Under the pieces are notes generated by a model. The model did not search any database. It was given only the letters and a program-made list of their open reading frames with translations, and was not told the DNA's origin. Positions 33,063 through 42,004 of a stretch of DNA of 64,000 nucleotides are shown one piece after another. A program made the translations under genes and the position numbers. Numbering within the stretch: the stretch's first letter is position 1; each line of letters begins with the position of its first letter. Source of the DNA: Aldehydirespirator sp963662645 (GTDB taxonomy: Bacteria > Actinomycetota > Acidimicrobiia > Acidimicrobiales > Aldehydirespiratoraceae); assembly GCA_963662645.2 (NCBI GenBank), contig OY759762.1, positions 3,596,001-3,660,000 on the forward strand, in the 5' to 3' direction.

Positions 33063-33800
33063 ATGTGGTACGGACTGGCGGCGGCGGCAGGCACCGCCAT
33101 CATCTCGAACCGGATGCCCGACGAGACAGCATCTGTGGGAGCCGACAGCTCGATCGAAGTTCCGGCGACCGGAGCCCCCTCGGGCTTATCCGAGCCCGAT
33201 CAGTCAGGAGGAGTCGACTCGGGAGCACCGCAGCAGCCGGAACCGCACGAGCCGCGAGACGAGGCCACCGCTTTGCCGGAGACCTCGACTCCGGCCCGTG
33301 CCGAGGCCGAGGCGGCAGAAGTGGGGAGTTTCAGTGATCGCCGTCAATGTGGCGCTGCTGTAGATGCTCACGCCGAGCGGGGATCCCCTGGCCTTCGCCC
33401 CGAGAGAACCGATCGAGATGCATGTTCGCACACTCAGCCTCGGCGAGGAGATCGTCACGCTCGGCTACCCAGGCGTAGGAGGCGGCACCATTACCATTAC
33501 CAGCGGCGACTACTCGGGTCAGGTCGATGTCGAGGTCGAATACTCCGCCACAGGCAGGTACTGGAAGACAAGCGCGGCCATGGGACCGGGTAACAGCGGC
33601 GGCGCTGCCTTCGACTCGACGGGCCGCTTCGTCGGCATTCCGACGGCTGGTAGCGAGGCGAGTCTGCGGTGTGAGGGCATCAGTCAGTCCGACTGCACCG
33701 TTGCGGGGCATCGCTCGGCCTGATTCTTCCGGCAGACACCGTCGCGCGGTGGCTGGAGGCTCACGGATACGGAGACTTGGCAACTCAGCGACCAGGCTGA
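33063..33800 (+). pseudogene. decayed trypsin-like (S1C) serine protease
   Basis: The catalytic-serine part survives at 33364-33723: LSLGEEIVTLGYPGVGGG, then MGPGNSGGAAFDSTGRFVG. Just upstream in the same frame VIAVNVALL stops at TAG 33361; this is where the aspartate strand (DVALL) should be, now with N for D and a stop. The histidine region is missing. A Pro/Glu-rich segment (33063-33330) is in another frame. After 33717 the expected tail LILPADTVARWLEAHGYG continues in a third frame to TGA 33798. So there is at least one deletion, one stop and one frameshift. No intact gene was found between 32866 and 33860. Confidence 0.75.
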
Positions 33801-33860
33801 GCCAGCGACACGCTGCACAGTCGCGTGGGATGCCGAATGCGGCGGCGCCGAGGTCCTGAG

Positions 33861-34289
33861 TCAGGCGGCGGTGACGTCGATTACCAGCCGGCATCCGACG
33901 GCGTCGAGGGCCTTCTGCAACTCGCCGATGCGGGACGAGCGGTCGGGGTCAGTCAACTTGCGGACAGCAGACCGGGAGGCGCCGAGCCTGCCGGCGAGGT
34001 CCGACTCGGTGATGTTCTGGGAGCGCATGGCCGAATAGAGGGCGAGCTTGGCGGTAATCACGGCCGGCACAGCAATGACTTCTTGATCGGACGAGGCGGT
34101 GCTCGGTTGCGGGATGTCTCGCTGGTCATGGACGTATCCGGCGAGAGCGGCGCTGAGGGCGTCAGCCGCGAGCCGGAGCGCTTCGGCACTGTCCCTTCCT
34201 CCTGTTATGGCCTCGGGCACATCGGGGAAGGTGATGACCAGTTCGCCACTCTCGTCAGGGGCGATGTCGCACGGGTAGGCGTAGATCAC
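33861..34289 (-). CDS. hicB: HicB-family antitoxin with C-terminal HTH
   Basis: 142 residues from GTG 34289. The N-terminal HicB fold is seen in YPCDIAPDESGELVITFPDVPEAITGGRDSAEA... (about 5-55), with A/L-rich helices and a DNA-binding helix-turn-helix at about 90-135 (ITESDLAGRLGASRSAVRKL). It would bind HicA and its own operator. It follows the hicA reading frame by 3 nt on the same strand. Confidence 0.85.
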   Translation of the reverse strand: MIYAYPCDIAPDESGELVITFPDVPEAITGGRDSAEALRLAADALSAALAGYVHDQRDIPQPSTASSDQEVIAVPAVITAKLALYSAMRSQNITESDLAGRLGASRSAVRKLTDPDRSSRIGELQKALDAVGCRLVIDVTAA

Positions 34290-34292
34290 AGG

Positions 34293-34499
34293 TCAGAACT
34301 CCTTGCCATCGATGTCGAGCTGGCGCAGCATCGCGGCCAGCATGCCCTTTGACAGTTCGCCGTGCCTCAGCGTAGTGAACCGTCGGCCAACGTACAGCCG
34401 GGCATGGCTGCCCTTGCCGCGTCGACCATCAAGGACGAACTCCTGGCCAGTCCTGCGGGCGTAGCGCCGGGCCCTTCTGACGAATTCACTGCTATCGAT
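34293..34499 (-). CDS. hicA: HicA-like mRNA interferase frame without a standard start codon
   Basis: A dsRBD-like HicA toxin frame of about 68 codons: SSEFVRRARRYARRTG, then GKGSHARLYVGRR with the catalytic histidine, and LRHGELSKGMLAAMLRQLDI. Between the in-frame stop at 34511-34509 and the first HicA residues there is no ATG, GTG or TTG; the only near-cognate is ATC at 34499. A plausible promoter (TTGAAA, 17 nt, GATAGT) ends near 34510, so a leaderless start is where the codon should be. Either the start has mutated and the toxin is silent, or an unusual codon is used. Confidence 0.6.
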   Translation of the reverse strand: MDSSEFVRRARRYARRTGQEFVLDGRRGKGSHARLYVGRRFTTLRHGELSKGMLAAMLRQLDIDGKEF

Positions 34500-34557
34500 A
34501 TGATGAGACTATCAATGTAGTTTCAATAAGTTTCAAGTTGCACTGCTAACTTGACCC

Positions 34558-37140
34558 TCAGCTGTCCAGAACGGCGGCGGCGAGGCGGTCGGACTCGCGG
34601 GTTCGTAGGGCGACGTTGATGTCGAGGCGTTCCAGGTGCTGGGCGACTTGCTTGGCTCCCTGGGGCAGGGGATGCTCGGCTAGGAAGGCATGCACCCGGG
34701 CTGCCAGTTCGGCCTGGTCGAGCGCGGTGACTCCTTCCAGCATCCGGGCCAGCGAGTAGTTGGTCGGGAAGATGGCGAGCAGGCGGTCCCAGTGTGCCGA
34801 CAGGAAGTCCCACGCCTCGGACCCGCAGCGGCGGTTGACCAGGGCCCGGCGAACCAGGTAGGGGCCGTCCTGGGTGCGGACCGAGCCGTCGAGAGTGCCC
34901 TCGAGGATGGTGCGGACCAGTTCCGGGTCGCCGAAGTCCGCCAGGGCGGCCAGATGGCGCTGCTCGGTCTGGGGATCCGACGCCGTCTCGAAGCGCCCGC
35001 GGACCCAAGCGAAGTCCTCGGCGTCGCCGTGAGCCGCCACCACGCTCAGGGCGGCCGCCGCCAGCGTGGGGTCGGGGTGGTCGAGCCTCCGCCGGCACTC
35101 CTCGATGGTGTTGGTGTGATCGGCGACCGCGCCCCGCAGCATGATGAGCGTCGCCCGCAGTTCGCTGATCCGGTCGTCCTCACCGCCGGCGGGCGGGTCG
35201 AGCCCGACGGCGGACGCGGCATCATCGGAGGCGGCGACGACGAGTTCGCAGAAGCGTCGGGCTGCGTCGTCCTCCAGCAGCCGGCGCAGGTGGGCCAGCG
35301 CGGCAGCGACGGCCTGCCATACGGTGAGGTCGCGCTCGCCGACGAATCCCCGCAGCACGAAGTCGGCGAATGCGGGCGCGTCGACGCTGCCGGCCAGGGT
35401 CGCGGCCCAGGCGTCGTCGACTAAGCCGTGGCGTTCCTCGGCGGTGCGGTCGCCGGGTCCTGCTGACGCGACGGCCGCGAGGGTCTCGGCGTTCGGGTCT
35501 TCACGGTAGAAGCCCGAGGCGCCGCTGTTCAGGGTCGTCGGCGTGGTCTGGCTGACGGTCAGGATTCGGCGGGCCTCGTCAAGCAACAGGCGCAGCTCGC
35601 TCCGGCTGCTTTCGGCGTGCTGGGCCCGCGGTTCCGGCTCGCTCCGGCTGCTTTCGCCCTGCTGAACCCGCAGGCGCAGCGGGACGACCCAGTTGCGCCC
35701 ATCGGCCCGAGCCGGATCGAGCGTGAAGTGGCGCTGCGAGACTCTGAGGCCGTGGTCGGTGGGCGTGGCGGCCACAGCCGGATACCCGCCCTGGTGTATC
35801 CAGCCGTCCATGATCTGTCCCACGGGCACGCCGGACGCGTCGGCCAGCGAGCTCCACAGGTCCTCGGTGACCGTGTTGGCGTAGGCGTGCCGCCGCAGGT
35901 ACAGGCGCACGCCCGCCCGGAACGTCTGGGGCCCGAGGTACTGCTCCAGCATGCGGACCAGCGCCGCCCCCTTCTCGTAGGTGATCACATCGAACATGTC
36001 CTCGGCCTCGGCGGGGGAGTGCACCGGGTACTCCACCGGCCTCGTGGCGCCGAGGGCGTCGGTGGACAGAGCCGAGGCCCGGCTGCGGCAGAACGTCGAC
36101 CAGACCCGCCAGTCGGGCCGGTAGGCGTCGGTGCAGGCCGTCTCCATGAACGTGGCGAAGGCCTCGTTCAGCCAGATTCCCTCCCACCAGGCCATGGTCA
36201 CGAGATCTCCGAACCACATGTGGGCCAGCTCATGGTTGATCACCGCGGCCACTCGCTGCAGCTCGGGCTGGCTGGCGGCGCCGGGATCGACCAGCAGGAG
36301 CACCTCCCGGAAGGTCACGCAGCCCAAGTTCTCCATGGCGCCGAACGCGAAGTCGGGGATGGCGACCAGGTCGATCTTGTCCGACGGATAGGGCAGGCCG
36401 TAGTAGTCGGAGAACCACCCCAGGGCGTGGGCCGCGACATCCAGGGCGAAGCCGGTCTGGCCGGCACGGCCGGGTCGGTGGATCACCCGCAGGGGCACTC
36501 CGCCGCAGTCGATCGCCTCCGTGACCTCCAGCGGACCCACCACGAAGGCCACCAGATAGGTGGACATGGGCATGGTGGTGGCGAAGCTGACCCGTACCCT
36601 GCCGTCGTCCATCGGCTCGCGGCCGGTCTCGGCCGTGTTGGACACCGCCAGCAGGCCGTCCTCCACTATCAGGGTCGTTGCGAAGGTGGCCTTGAGCGCC
36701 GGTTCGTCGAAGCAGGGAAAGGCCCGGCGGGCGTCGGTGGACTCGAATTGGGTGGTGGCGATGGTGTGGGACGCGCCGTCGTCGTCGGTGTAGGTGGACC
36801 GGTAGAAGCCGTGCAACTGGTCGTTGAGGATCCCGTCGAAGGAGATGTCCAGCCGGGCTGGTCCCGCCGCGAAACGGTCGCTACCGCCGTGCCGCGTCAG
36901 CGTTAGACGCTCGGACTCCGCATCGAGTCGGGAATCGAGCTCGAATGCCTCGCCGGATGCCGTGACGAGCCGTGCGCCGATGATGCTCAGCTCCGCCGCG
37001 TTGAGCGTGATCGAGTCCACCGGCTCCTCGACGTCCACATCGATGGCGACGGTCCCGGCGAACGTGGCGGCCTCGAGGTCGGGTGTCAGCTCGATCTCAT
37101 AGTGGGACGGAACGGCGTGGCGCGGCAGCCTCTGGTCCAT
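34558..37140 (-). CDS. pepN: aminopeptidase N (M1 family)
   Basis: Zinc aminopeptidase that removes N-terminal residues. 860 residues. GAMEN at about 266-270, HELAHMWFGDLVTMAWWEG starting about 301 with the third ligand E in LNEAFATF, and an ERAP1-like C-terminal domain from about 520. A 42-nt in-frame tandem duplication (GCTCGCTCCGGCTGCTTTCG at 35595 and 35637, plus strand) makes the repeated ESSRSE segment near residues 500-515, just before the C-terminal domain. ATG 37140. It lies 25 nt after the amidohydrolase on the same strand. Confidence 0.94.
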   Translation of the reverse strand: MDQRLPRHAVPSHYEIELTPDLEAATFAGTVAIDVDVEEPVDSITLNAAELSIIGARLVTASGEAFELDSRLDAESERLTLTRHGGSDRFAAGPARLDISFDGILNDQLHGFYRSTYTDDDGASHTIATTQFESTDARRAFPCFDEPALKATFATTLIVEDGLLAVSNTAETGREPMDDGRVRVSFATTMPMSTYLVAFVVGPLEVTEAIDCGGVPLRVIHRPGRAGQTGFALDVAAHALGWFSDYYGLPYPSDKIDLVAIPDFAFGAMENLGCVTFREVLLLVDPGAASQPELQRVAAVINHELAHMWFGDLVTMAWWEGIWLNEAFATFMETACTDAYRPDWRVWSTFCRSRASALSTDALGATRPVEYPVHSPAEAEDMFDVITYEKGAALVRMLEQYLGPQTFRAGVRLYLRRHAYANTVTEDLWSSLADASGVPVGQIMDGWIHQGGYPAVAATPTDHGLRVSQRHFTLDPARADGRNWVVPLRLRVQQGESSRSEPEPRAQHAESSRSELRLLLDEARRILTVSQTTPTTLNSGASGFYREDPNAETLAAVASAGPGDRTAEERHGLVDDAWAATLAGSVDAPAFADFVLRGFVGERDLTVWQAVAAALAHLRRLLEDDAARRFCELVVAASDDAASAVGLDPPAGGEDDRISELRATLIMLRGAVADHTNTIEECRRRLDHPDPTLAAAALSVVAAHGDAEDFAWVRGRFETASDPQTEQRHLAALADFGDPELVRTILEGTLDGSVRTQDGPYLVRRALVNRRCGSEAWDFLSAHWDRLLAIFPTNYSLARMLEGVTALDQAELAARVHAFLAEHPLPQGAKQVAQHLERLDINVALRTRESDRLAAAVLDS

Positions 37141-37165
37141 GCGCCCACGGTACCGGTGCCTTCGG

Positions 37166-38617
37166 CTAGCTGATGAGCTGTGAGCGGCGGGTGATCGGCC
37201 AGTAGCGGCGCGGGGCCAGGTCGGCCCTCATGCGGGCGGCCAACTCCTCGGCGTCGTCCAGCAGTGACCGCTCGTCGACGGTCAGCACCTCGCCCTCGTC
37301 CACCACCAGGCGCCCGTTCACGAGCACGCTGCGCACATCGGTTCCCGCGGCGTAGCGCACCAGCGACCCCACCGGGTTGTGACGCGGCGACAGCCGCGGG
37401 TTTTCGCCGTCGAACACCGCGATGTCCGCCGCCTTGCCCGGCTCCAGCGAGCCGATCTCGTCGTCCCACATCAGCGCCCGCGCCCCGTCGATGGTCGCCA
37501 TGTCGAAGGCGTCCTCGGTGGTGAAGCCCACCGGGTCATACATGGCGATGCCCGACTTCTGCTGGTGCATGAAGAAGGCGATGCGCATCACCGCCACGAT
37601 GTCGTTGATCACCGTGTCGCAGCCCAGGCCCACGGTCACGCCCGCGGCGCGCATGCCCACCACGTCGGTGACCGCCGAGACGATGTCGCTGCACACCACC
37701 GGCGAGTGCGCCAGCTTCGCCCCGGCCTCGGCGAGCAGCTGCACCTCGCGCGCCGTGGTGAGCATCGCGTGGATCGCCAGAAAGCGCGGCCCGAGCGCCC
37801 CGATGCTCGCCAGGTGCTCGAGCGGGCGCGCGCCGAACAGCGACACGCTCAGCTCGATCTCCTCGCGGTCGCGGTTGATGTGGGTCATCGTCATCGTGTC
37901 GTGGCGCTCGGCGAGGTCGAGCGCGGCCAGGAACATCTCGTCGCTGATCGACGGCACGCTCGCCGCATGGATGAAGGGCCTCACCAGCCCCCGCCCCAAA
38001 TCCCTCCAGCGGGTCAGGAAGTCCTCGAGGTGCGCGATGTTCTCGGCCAGCAGCCCGGGGTCGTCGCGGTAGTGCGAGCGCCCCTCGATCTGCTCGTAGT
38101 TGCTGGCCAGGCGCGAGACGCGGTCGCGCCCGCCGACCGCCAGCGCGCAGCGGATCCCGGTCTCCAGGGCGGTCTCGCCGACCGCCTCCTCGTGCTCGGG
38201 AGTGCAGGTCGTGTCGGTGGTGGTGGTCACGCCGCCGCGCAGCAGGTTCGACATCGTCACCCGAGAGCTGACGCGTATGCCCTCGTCGCCCAGCACGTCC
38301 TCCGCCGGGATGTAGACGCGGGTGATGTTGGGCAGGTCCTCCAGCGCCATGCCCCGCACCAGCGCCTGGGCCATGTGGTTGTGCGTATCGATCAGCCCCG
38401 GGGTCACCAGGTCTCGCGGCCCGCCGAGCCTGCGGGCGGAGCGGTAGGCGGCCTCAACCTCGGGCCTGGGCCCGACGGCCGCTATCCGCGAACCGGCCAC
38501 CGCCACTGCGCCGTCGAGGAACACCCGCCGCTCGGGGTCGGAGGTGATAACCGTGCCGGTGACCACGAAGTCGGCGGCCTGCGGCCGGCGGTCCGCACCC
38601 TGGTCGGCGTCGGTCAC
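37166..38617 (-). CDS. amidohydrolase (ATZ/TRZ, cytosine/guanine deaminase-like)
   Basis: 483 residues. Metal-dependent deaminase or hydrolase of the SsnA/TrzN/AtzB group: DTHNHMAQA at 77-85 gives the HxH pair, then THINRDREE, LAIHAM and the LGCDTVINDIVAVMRIAFF stretch. The substrate is unknown; heterocyclic amines or purine products are typical. GTG 38617 has a GGAAGGA site. It follows a solute-binding lipoprotein gene, so it may act on the imported compound. Confidence 0.85.
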   Translation of the reverse strand: MTDADQGADRRPQAADFVVTGTVITSDPERRVFLDGAVAVAGSRIAAVGPRPEVEAAYRSARRLGGPRDLVTPGLIDTHNHMAQALVRGMALEDLPNITRVYIPAEDVLGDEGIRVSSRVTMSNLLRGGVTTTTDTTCTPEHEEAVGETALETGIRCALAVGGRDRVSRLASNYEQIEGRSHYRDDPGLLAENIAHLEDFLTRWRDLGRGLVRPFIHAASVPSISDEMFLAALDLAERHDTMTMTHINRDREEIELSVSLFGARPLEHLASIGALGPRFLAIHAMLTTAREVQLLAEAGAKLAHSPVVCSDIVSAVTDVVGMRAAGVTVGLGCDTVINDIVAVMRIAFFMHQQKSGIAMYDPVGFTTEDAFDMATIDGARALMWDDEIGSLEPGKAADIAVFDGENPRLSPRHNPVGSLVRYAAGTDVRSVLVNGRLVVDEGEVLTVDERSLLDDAEELAARMRADLAPRRYWPITRRSQLIS

Positions 38618-38664
38618 TTGCGTTCCTTCCGTGGCGCGGCCAACTGGGGCAACATGCTCGCATC

Positions 38665-38701
38665 GGTGAGCCTCCCCCCGCTTGCAGAGGGGAGGCTCAC
38701 C
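38665..38701 (-). promoter_or_regulatory. 13-bp perfect hairpin between binding-protein and amidohydrolase genes
   Basis: GGTGAGCCTCCCC (38665-38677) pairs with GGGGAGGCTCACC (38689-38701), 11-nt loop, 12 nt after the lipoprotein stop. It probably protects the upstream mRNA end or limits read-through, giving more binding protein than enzyme. There is no strong T-run. Confidence 0.6.
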
Positions 38702-38712
38702 GGTGCCGAGTC

Positions 38713-40176
38713 CTAGAAGCCGATGCTCTCGTCGATGAACTCGTTGGTGACGAGGTTGTTCGGATCCGTCCGGGAGGGGTCGACGTCGAAGCCGGCGTTG
38801 ACGATCTTGTCGATCACGTCCTGGATCCGGTCGATGTCGAAGTTGCCGACCGTGTCGTCGGGGCCGTTGCCGACCAGGCCGAGCTCGATCTGGGTGTCGA
38901 TCGAGAACTGCGCCAGCCCGGCGCTGTACTGCCAGAAGCTGCCGATGTCGGCCACGATCTGCACGATCATCGCGTTGGTGGCGCCGGGATCGGCTGCGAA
39001 GTCCAGGATCGACTGCTGCACGATCGGCACGAACTTGGCGAGGCACGGCCTCAGCGCGTCGAGGTCGGCCGGGCGGATCGCCAGGGTCTGGGAGTAGATC
39101 GGAAGCCCGGCGTCGTGGATCAGCTCGAAGGCGATCGGCTTGGACCACTCCGGATAGACCTGCTCGTAGCTGTAGGGCGACTCTGACGCGAACCCCTGCT
39201 GGGCGATGGCGCCGCCCTCGGCGATGAACCGCGCGGGTCCGCCGTCATAGGACGGGTCGATCTGGTCCGCGGAGAGCACGCCCTCGTTGACGAACACATC
39301 GATGAACGTTCCGCCCCCGAACACGTTGATGACGACGCCGAGCTCGCCGAGGTCGGCGACGCCCGTCACGTCGGGATACGTCTCGGGATCCCACTGGATG
39401 ATCTGCGGGTTCTTCTCCAGCGGGGCGACCACCGACAGTGTCGGGGTGTCGCCGCCGAGGATGACGGCCTCGTCCATGCTCACATAGGCGAGCGTGATCT
39501 CGGGGTCGAGCTGCATCTGGGCCGAGCCCGAGGCGAAGCCGATGGCCGGGCCGCCGGCGCGGATCTCGATATCGACGCCGGTGTCGACGCCGCCCGCCAC
39601 GAGCGGGCCGGTGGTGATCATGTTGTCGGTGTCGAGCGTCCAGCCCTCGCCGACCATCTGGTACATGGCGCCGTGCTCGGACTCCGGGAACCAGTCGGTC
39701 TGGATGATGATCGGGCTGGGGCAGACGCTGGCGAGGTCCGAGGGGTCGTCCATCGGCTCCTCGGCGGCCATCATCGCCGCCTCCGCCTCGGCCTGCGCCG
39801 CCTCGGCCGCAGCCATCGCCGCCTCGGCCGCAGCCTGCGCCTCGGCGAGCTGCGCCTCGAGGTCCGCTACTGCCGCGGGGTCGACGCCCTCGTCGGCGTC
39901 CATGGCCGCCATCGCCTCGGCCAGCGCTTCCTCGGCCATGGCTGCCGCTTCCGCAGCAGCGGCCGCCTCCGCGGCTGCCTCATCGGCCTGCGCCTGCGCG
40001 GCGTCGGCCTCGGCTTGGGCCGCGTCGGCCTCGGCTTGGGCCGCGTCGGCCTCGGCTTGGGCCTGCGCGAGCGCGGCGTCGTCGGTCGCGCTTGTGTCGT
40101 CATCGCCGCATGCTGCTGCGATCAGACCCAGTACGGCCAGCGCGCAAAGGGCGCGAACCAATAGCTTTGTCTTCAT
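38713..40176 (-). CDS. NMT1/THI5-like solute-binding lipoprotein with coiled-coil spacer
   Basis: 487 residues. Lipoprotein signal MKTKLLVRALCALAVLGLIA with lipobox AAAC near residue 23, a spacer of about 130 residues made of AQAEADA-type heptads, then a periplasmic-binding domain (IIIQTDWFPESEHGAMYQM and GGDTPTLSVVAPLEKNP). The spacer DNA holds three perfect 21-nt repeats at 40001-40063. The family binds thiamine precursors, pyrimidines or aromatic amines. No permease or ATPase gene is adjacent. ATG 40176 has a GGAGGAC site. Confidence 0.82.
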   Translation of the reverse strand: MKTKLLVRALCALAVLGLIAAACGDDDTSATDDAALAQAQAEADAAQAEADAAQAEADAAQAQADEAAAEAAAAAEAAAMAEEALAEAMAAMDADEGVDPAAVADLEAQLAEAQAAAEAAMAAAEAAQAEAEAAMMAAEEPMDDPSDLASVCPSPIIIQTDWFPESEHGAMYQMVGEGWTLDTDNMITTGPLVAGGVDTGVDIEIRAGGPAIGFASGSAQMQLDPEITLAYVSMDEAVILGGDTPTLSVVAPLEKNPQIIQWDPETYPDVTGVADLGELGVVINVFGGGTFIDVFVNEGVLSADQIDPSYDGGPARFIAEGGAIAQQGFASESPYSYEQVYPEWSKPIAFELIHDAGLPIYSQTLAIRPADLDALRPCLAKFVPIVQQSILDFAADPGATNAMIVQIVADIGSFWQYSAGLAQFSIDTQIELGLVGNGPDDTVGNFDIDRIQDVIDKIVNAGFDVDPSRTDPNNLVTNEFIDESIGF

Positions 40177-40200
40177 GGTTGTCCTCCAGGCATGGTCTCG

Positions 40201-40242
40201 AATGTTGATATGACCGATAGCAGTCTTGATACCATCAACATT
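40201..40242. promoter_or_regulatory. inverted repeat in the divergent XRE-cupin/lipoprotein promoter region
   Basis: AATGTTGAT (40201-40209) and ATCAACATT (40234-40242) are exact inverse copies 24 nt apart. A plus-strand promoter, TTGATA-17-GATACC (40205-40233), lies between the arms. A likely operator for the neighbouring XRE-cupin regulator. Confidence 0.5.
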
Positions 40243-40277
40243 ACGGCCGCGCAAGCTGGGCTGAGGTGTGACCCGGA

Positions 40278-40925
40278 ATGAGCCCTGTGAACCCCGAGAG
40301 CCTCGTCGGCGGCACCGCCGCAGCGAGGGCCGACTCCCGGGTCGATGATGGGGAGCGGATCCAGCGGCTGGGAGCGAAGATCCGGGCTCTGCGCAAGGAG
40401 CGAGGCCTCACGCTGAAGGTGCTGGCCCAATCGAGCGGACTTTCGCACCCCTTCCTCTCGCAGGTGGAGCGGGGACTCGCCCGGCCGTCCATGAGCTCGC
40501 TGCACCAGATCTCCGAGGCGCTCGGAACCAACGCCTCCTGGCTGCTCGCCGGATCCGAGAACACCCGCGAGGCGACGGTGGTCCGGGCGTCCGACACGGC
40601 CGCGGTGCCGGCCAGCGAGCTGGGGGACATGGACGGGGTGCGCCGCGTCGTCGCCCCGGAGGCCAGCCCCTTCCAGGTCGTCGAGTTCAGCGGCGCGCCC
40701 GACGCGTTCCGCGAGTACTGGGTCCACGACGGATTCGAGACCATCTACGTCATCTCCGGCGTAGTGGATGTGGACCTCGACGGCGAGGTCTTCCGGCTCG
40801 AGCCGAGCGACTCCATCTCCTACGACACCCGCCAGCCGCACCGGTTGCGGGCGGCAACGGAGGAGACCGTCAAGCTGCTGATGATCGAGGCTTCGCCCGG
40901 ATTCACCAACGTCCAGCTCCGTTAG
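40278..40925 (+). CDS. XRE-family regulator with cupin domain
   Basis: 215 residues: helix-turn-helix at about 30-82 (LGAKIRALRKERGLTLKVLA ... SHPFLSQVERGLARPS), linker, then a C-terminal cupin at about 140-210 (VHDGFETIYVISGVVDVDLD, RQPHRLRAATEE). Such proteins sense a small metabolite and repress nearby catabolic or transport genes. It is divergent from the binding lipoprotein and amidohydrolase genes, its likely targets. Confidence 0.9.
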   Translation: MSPVNPESLVGGTAAARADSRVDDGERIQRLGAKIRALRKERGLTLKVLAQSSGLSHPFLSQVERGLARPSMSSLHQISEALGTNASWLLAGSENTREATVVRASDTAAVPASELGDMDGVRRVVAPEASPFQVVEFSGAPDAFREYWVHDGFETIYVISGVVDVDLDGEVFRLEPSDSISYDTRQPHRLRAATEETVKLLMIEASPGFTNVQLR

Positions 40926-40928
40926 CCT
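40923..40928 (+). promoter_or_regulatory. -10 hexamer sharing the XRE stop codon
   Basis: TAGCCT begins with the TAG stop of the XRE gene and ends 8 nt before GTG 40937 of the ABC gene; leaderless layout. Confidence 0.35.
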
Positions 40929-40936
40929 GCGGCCTC

Positions 40937-42004
40937 GTGCCCGAGGCTGCCCAGACTGGTAGCGGCGACCTAGCCATCTCGGCCCGCGGGCTGGTTCGGA
41001 CCTTCGGCAGCAAGCGGGCCGTCGACGGAGTCGACCTGGAGGTCAACTCCGGTGAGATCTACGGGTTCCTCGGCCCCAACGGCGCGGGCAAGAGCACGAC
41101 GGTGCTGATGCTGTGCACTCTTCTGAAGCCCACCGCGGGGCAGGCTTCGGTGGCCGGCCACGACGTGGTGTCCAGTCCCGGCGAGGTTCGCATCCGCATC
41201 GGTGTCGCCCTGCAGGAGGCCGCCCTCGACGAACGCCAGACCGGTCGGGAGATACTGGATCTTCAGGCCCGCCTGTACGGGCTGAGCGCCGCGGACCGGG
41301 CCGCCTCCATCGCGAGGGCCGTGGACCTCGCCGACATCGGCGAGGCCATAGACGCCCGCATCAAGACCTACAGCGGCGGGATGAGGCGCCGCGTCGACCT
41401 GGCCGCCTCGCTGATACACGGCCCCGAGGTGCTCTTCCTGGACGAGCCCACCACCGGCCTCGATCCGGTGAGCCGGGCGCAGGTGTGGGACGAGGTGCGT
41501 CGCTTGAACCGCGAGCTCGGGGTGACGGTGTTCCTCACCACCCAGTACCTCGAGGAGGCCGACGCGCTGGCCGACCGGGTGGCCATCATCGACGGGGGGC
41601 GCATCGTCGAGCAGGGCTCGCCGTCCGAGTTGAAGCGGGCCGTCGGGGCCGACGTGATCGTCGTCGATCTGCCCGCTGAGGCCATCGCGCCCGCGGCGGA
41701 GGTGGCCGGGACGGTGCCGCGAGTCGATGCGGTCACCCGCGGTCGCCGGGGGATCACGATCGCCACGGCCGACGGAGCCGCGGTGGTGGGCAGCGTGGCC
41801 GTGGCCCTGTCGGCCGCGGGGCTGCACCCGAGGTCGCTCACCGTGCGTACCCCGTCGCTCGACGACGTGTTCCTGCTGGCAACCGGATACCGCATGTCGG
41901 CGCTCGATTCCAGCGCTGAGGACGGTGCCGCGGCCACCGGATCGGGCTTGCAGGCGTCCGGCGCCGCGCCCGCCGCGACGGCGCGGGAGGGCAGCCGGTC
42001 GTGA
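40937..42004 (+). CDS. ABC-2 exporter ATPase (daunorubicin-resistance type)
   Basis: 355 residues. Walker A GPNGAGKS at 46-53, signature YSGGMRRRVDLA near 143-154, Walker B LFLDEPTTGLDPVSRAQVWDE near 163-183, then a DrrA-type C-terminal domain (LTVRTPSLDDVFLLATGY). A disordered Ala/Ser tail follows. Pairs with the permease that overlaps it by GTGA. The exported compound is unknown. Confidence 0.9.
   Translation: MPEAAQTGSGDLAISARGLVRTFGSKRAVDGVDLEVNSGEIYGFLGPNGAGKSTTVLMLCTLLKPTAGQASVAGHDVVSSPGEVRIRIGVALQEAALDERQTGREILDLQARLYGLSAADRAASIARAVDLADIGEAIDARIKTYSGGMRRRVDLAASLIHGPEVLFLDEPTTGLDPVSRAQVWDEVRRLNRELGVTVFLTTQYLEEADALADRVAIIDGGRIVEQGSPSELKRAVGADVIVVDLPAEAIAPAAEVAGTVPRVDAVTRGRRGITIATADGAAVVGSVAVALSAAGLHPRSLTVRTPSLDDVFLLATGYRMSALDSSAEDGAAATGSGLQASGAAPAATAREGSRS

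Noticed and set aside
30250..34560. Prophage or integrative element between ribA and pepN
   Set aside because: No integrase, att repeats, tRNA target or phage structural genes; only scattered accessory genes.
38614..38655. 13-codon ORF (MLPQLAAPRKERK) overlapping the amidohydrolase start
   Set aside because: Fits the NTGA pattern at its end, but it starts in a gap with no repeat and does not overlap the upstream stop; chance cannot be excluded, so it is not listed.
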